DNA of 5,355 nucleotides from Candidatus Melainabacteria bacterium (GTDB taxonomy: Bacteria > Cyanobacteriota > Vampirovibrionia > Obscuribacterales > Obscuribacteraceae). Within the stretch, counting starts at the first letter, position 1. Every line of letters starts with the position of its first letter. The notes under the pieces were generated by a model. The model ran no database searches. It saw only the letters and a list, made by a program, of their open reading frames with translations, and was not told where the DNA came from. Positions 5,103 through 5,355 of the stretch are shown piece by piece. The translations under genes and the position numbers were made by a program. The stretch is taken from positions 1 to 5,355 of the forward strand of contig JACMKL010000621.1 of the NCBI GenBank assembly GCA_014380105.1, given 5' to 3'.

Positions 5103-5180
5103 TCGGATCACTCCGGTTAGGTTGTTTATCTCAGGATTTCTCAGACTCGGTATTGAGTGTGAGAGAGCGATACAGCAGTA

Positions 5181-5206
5181 TTTCCGAACGGTTCGATGTT
5201 CGAAAA
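5181..5206. promoter_or_regulatory. Inverted repeat upstream of the membrane-protein gene
   Basis: TTTCCGAAC (5181-5189) faces GTTCGAAAA (5198-5206) across 8 nt, eight of nine positions complementary. The spacer itself contains another GTTCG. It lies about 80 nt before the start codon at 5102 and could be an operator or a leader hairpin. Confidence 0.35.
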
Positions 5207-5221
5207 ATTTCGCTGTGTGGT

Positions 5222-5266
5222 CTGCTGCCTCTGGTTAAACAGTCTGTGACGGAGAGGCGAGAGCAG
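5222..5266. other. Bulged stem-loop upstream of the membrane-protein gene
   Basis: CTGCT-GCCTCT (5222-5232) pairs with AGAGGC (5253-5258) and AGCAG (5262-5266), giving 11 base pairs with a GAG bulge and a 20-nt loop. No T-run follows on either side. No credible gene is seen between 5103 and the window end. Confidence 0.4.
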
Positions 5267-5355
5267 TAAGTAACGGGGTCGAGAAGTTGAAAGTGCTTTG
5301 GAGAGAAATTGGGTAGTCGTGGAGATGAACTGAACTTATTAGTTTTCAAGGATCA

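Noticed and set aside
5184..5202. GAAC/GTTC repeats resembling a LexA (SOS) box
   Set aside because: The half-sites are 1 or 8 nt apart rather than the 4 nt of the Gram-positive-type box, and no SOS gene follows.

Overview
The window looks like ordinary bacterial chromosome of moderate GC from an organism I cannot name. Genes are compact, starts are ATG or GTG with GGAG-type ribosome binding sites, and hairpin terminators separate the units. The many unrecognised proteins together with a zinc-lid adenylate kinase would fit a poorly sampled lineage, but nothing here is diagnostic. There is no rRNA, tRNA, CRISPR array, insertion sequence or phage gene that I can support.

Layout. (1) Positions 1-229, minus strand: the 5' part of a small ribbon-helix-helix protein with its own TATAAT promoter (290-318). 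The promoter's -35 abuts the terminator (317-366) of the next unit. (2) Positions 463-2346, minus strand: an adenylate kinase homologue (1594-2346) followed 11 nt later by a small unknown protein B (1265-1582). Then come a 349-nt gap and a longer paralogue A (463-915). A and B share a GWTYE block, a GWTPEDA block and repeated R-x-x-R-(L/I)-F-G motifs. (3) Positions 2347-2869: about 520 nt without a gene, holding a terminator-like hairpin in the adenylate kinase leader and several small hairpins before the next gene. (4) Positions 2870-3742, plus strand: a SAM-dependent methyltransferase with an N-terminal Cys4 zinc-ribbon-like segment. (5) Convergent to it on the minus strand: a DEDDh 3'-5' exonuclease (3861-4421) and, upstream, a two-helix membrane protein (4545-5102). 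A near-perfect 13-bp hairpin between the convergent units probably terminates both. (6) Positions 5103-5355: a leader or intergenic region with two clear inverted repeats.

The most interesting part is the adk-B-A cluster. The DNA just upstream of A is a diverged copy of the adk 3' end. The unit adk+B therefore appears to have been duplicated in tandem, and the second adk was lost. The retained piece upstream of A and B contains two hairpins at identical spacing. In the first hairpin, two base pairs have changed on both sides of the stem. This suggests a selected RNA leader, embedded in adk coding sequence for B and free-standing for A, that may control translation of this unknown protein family.
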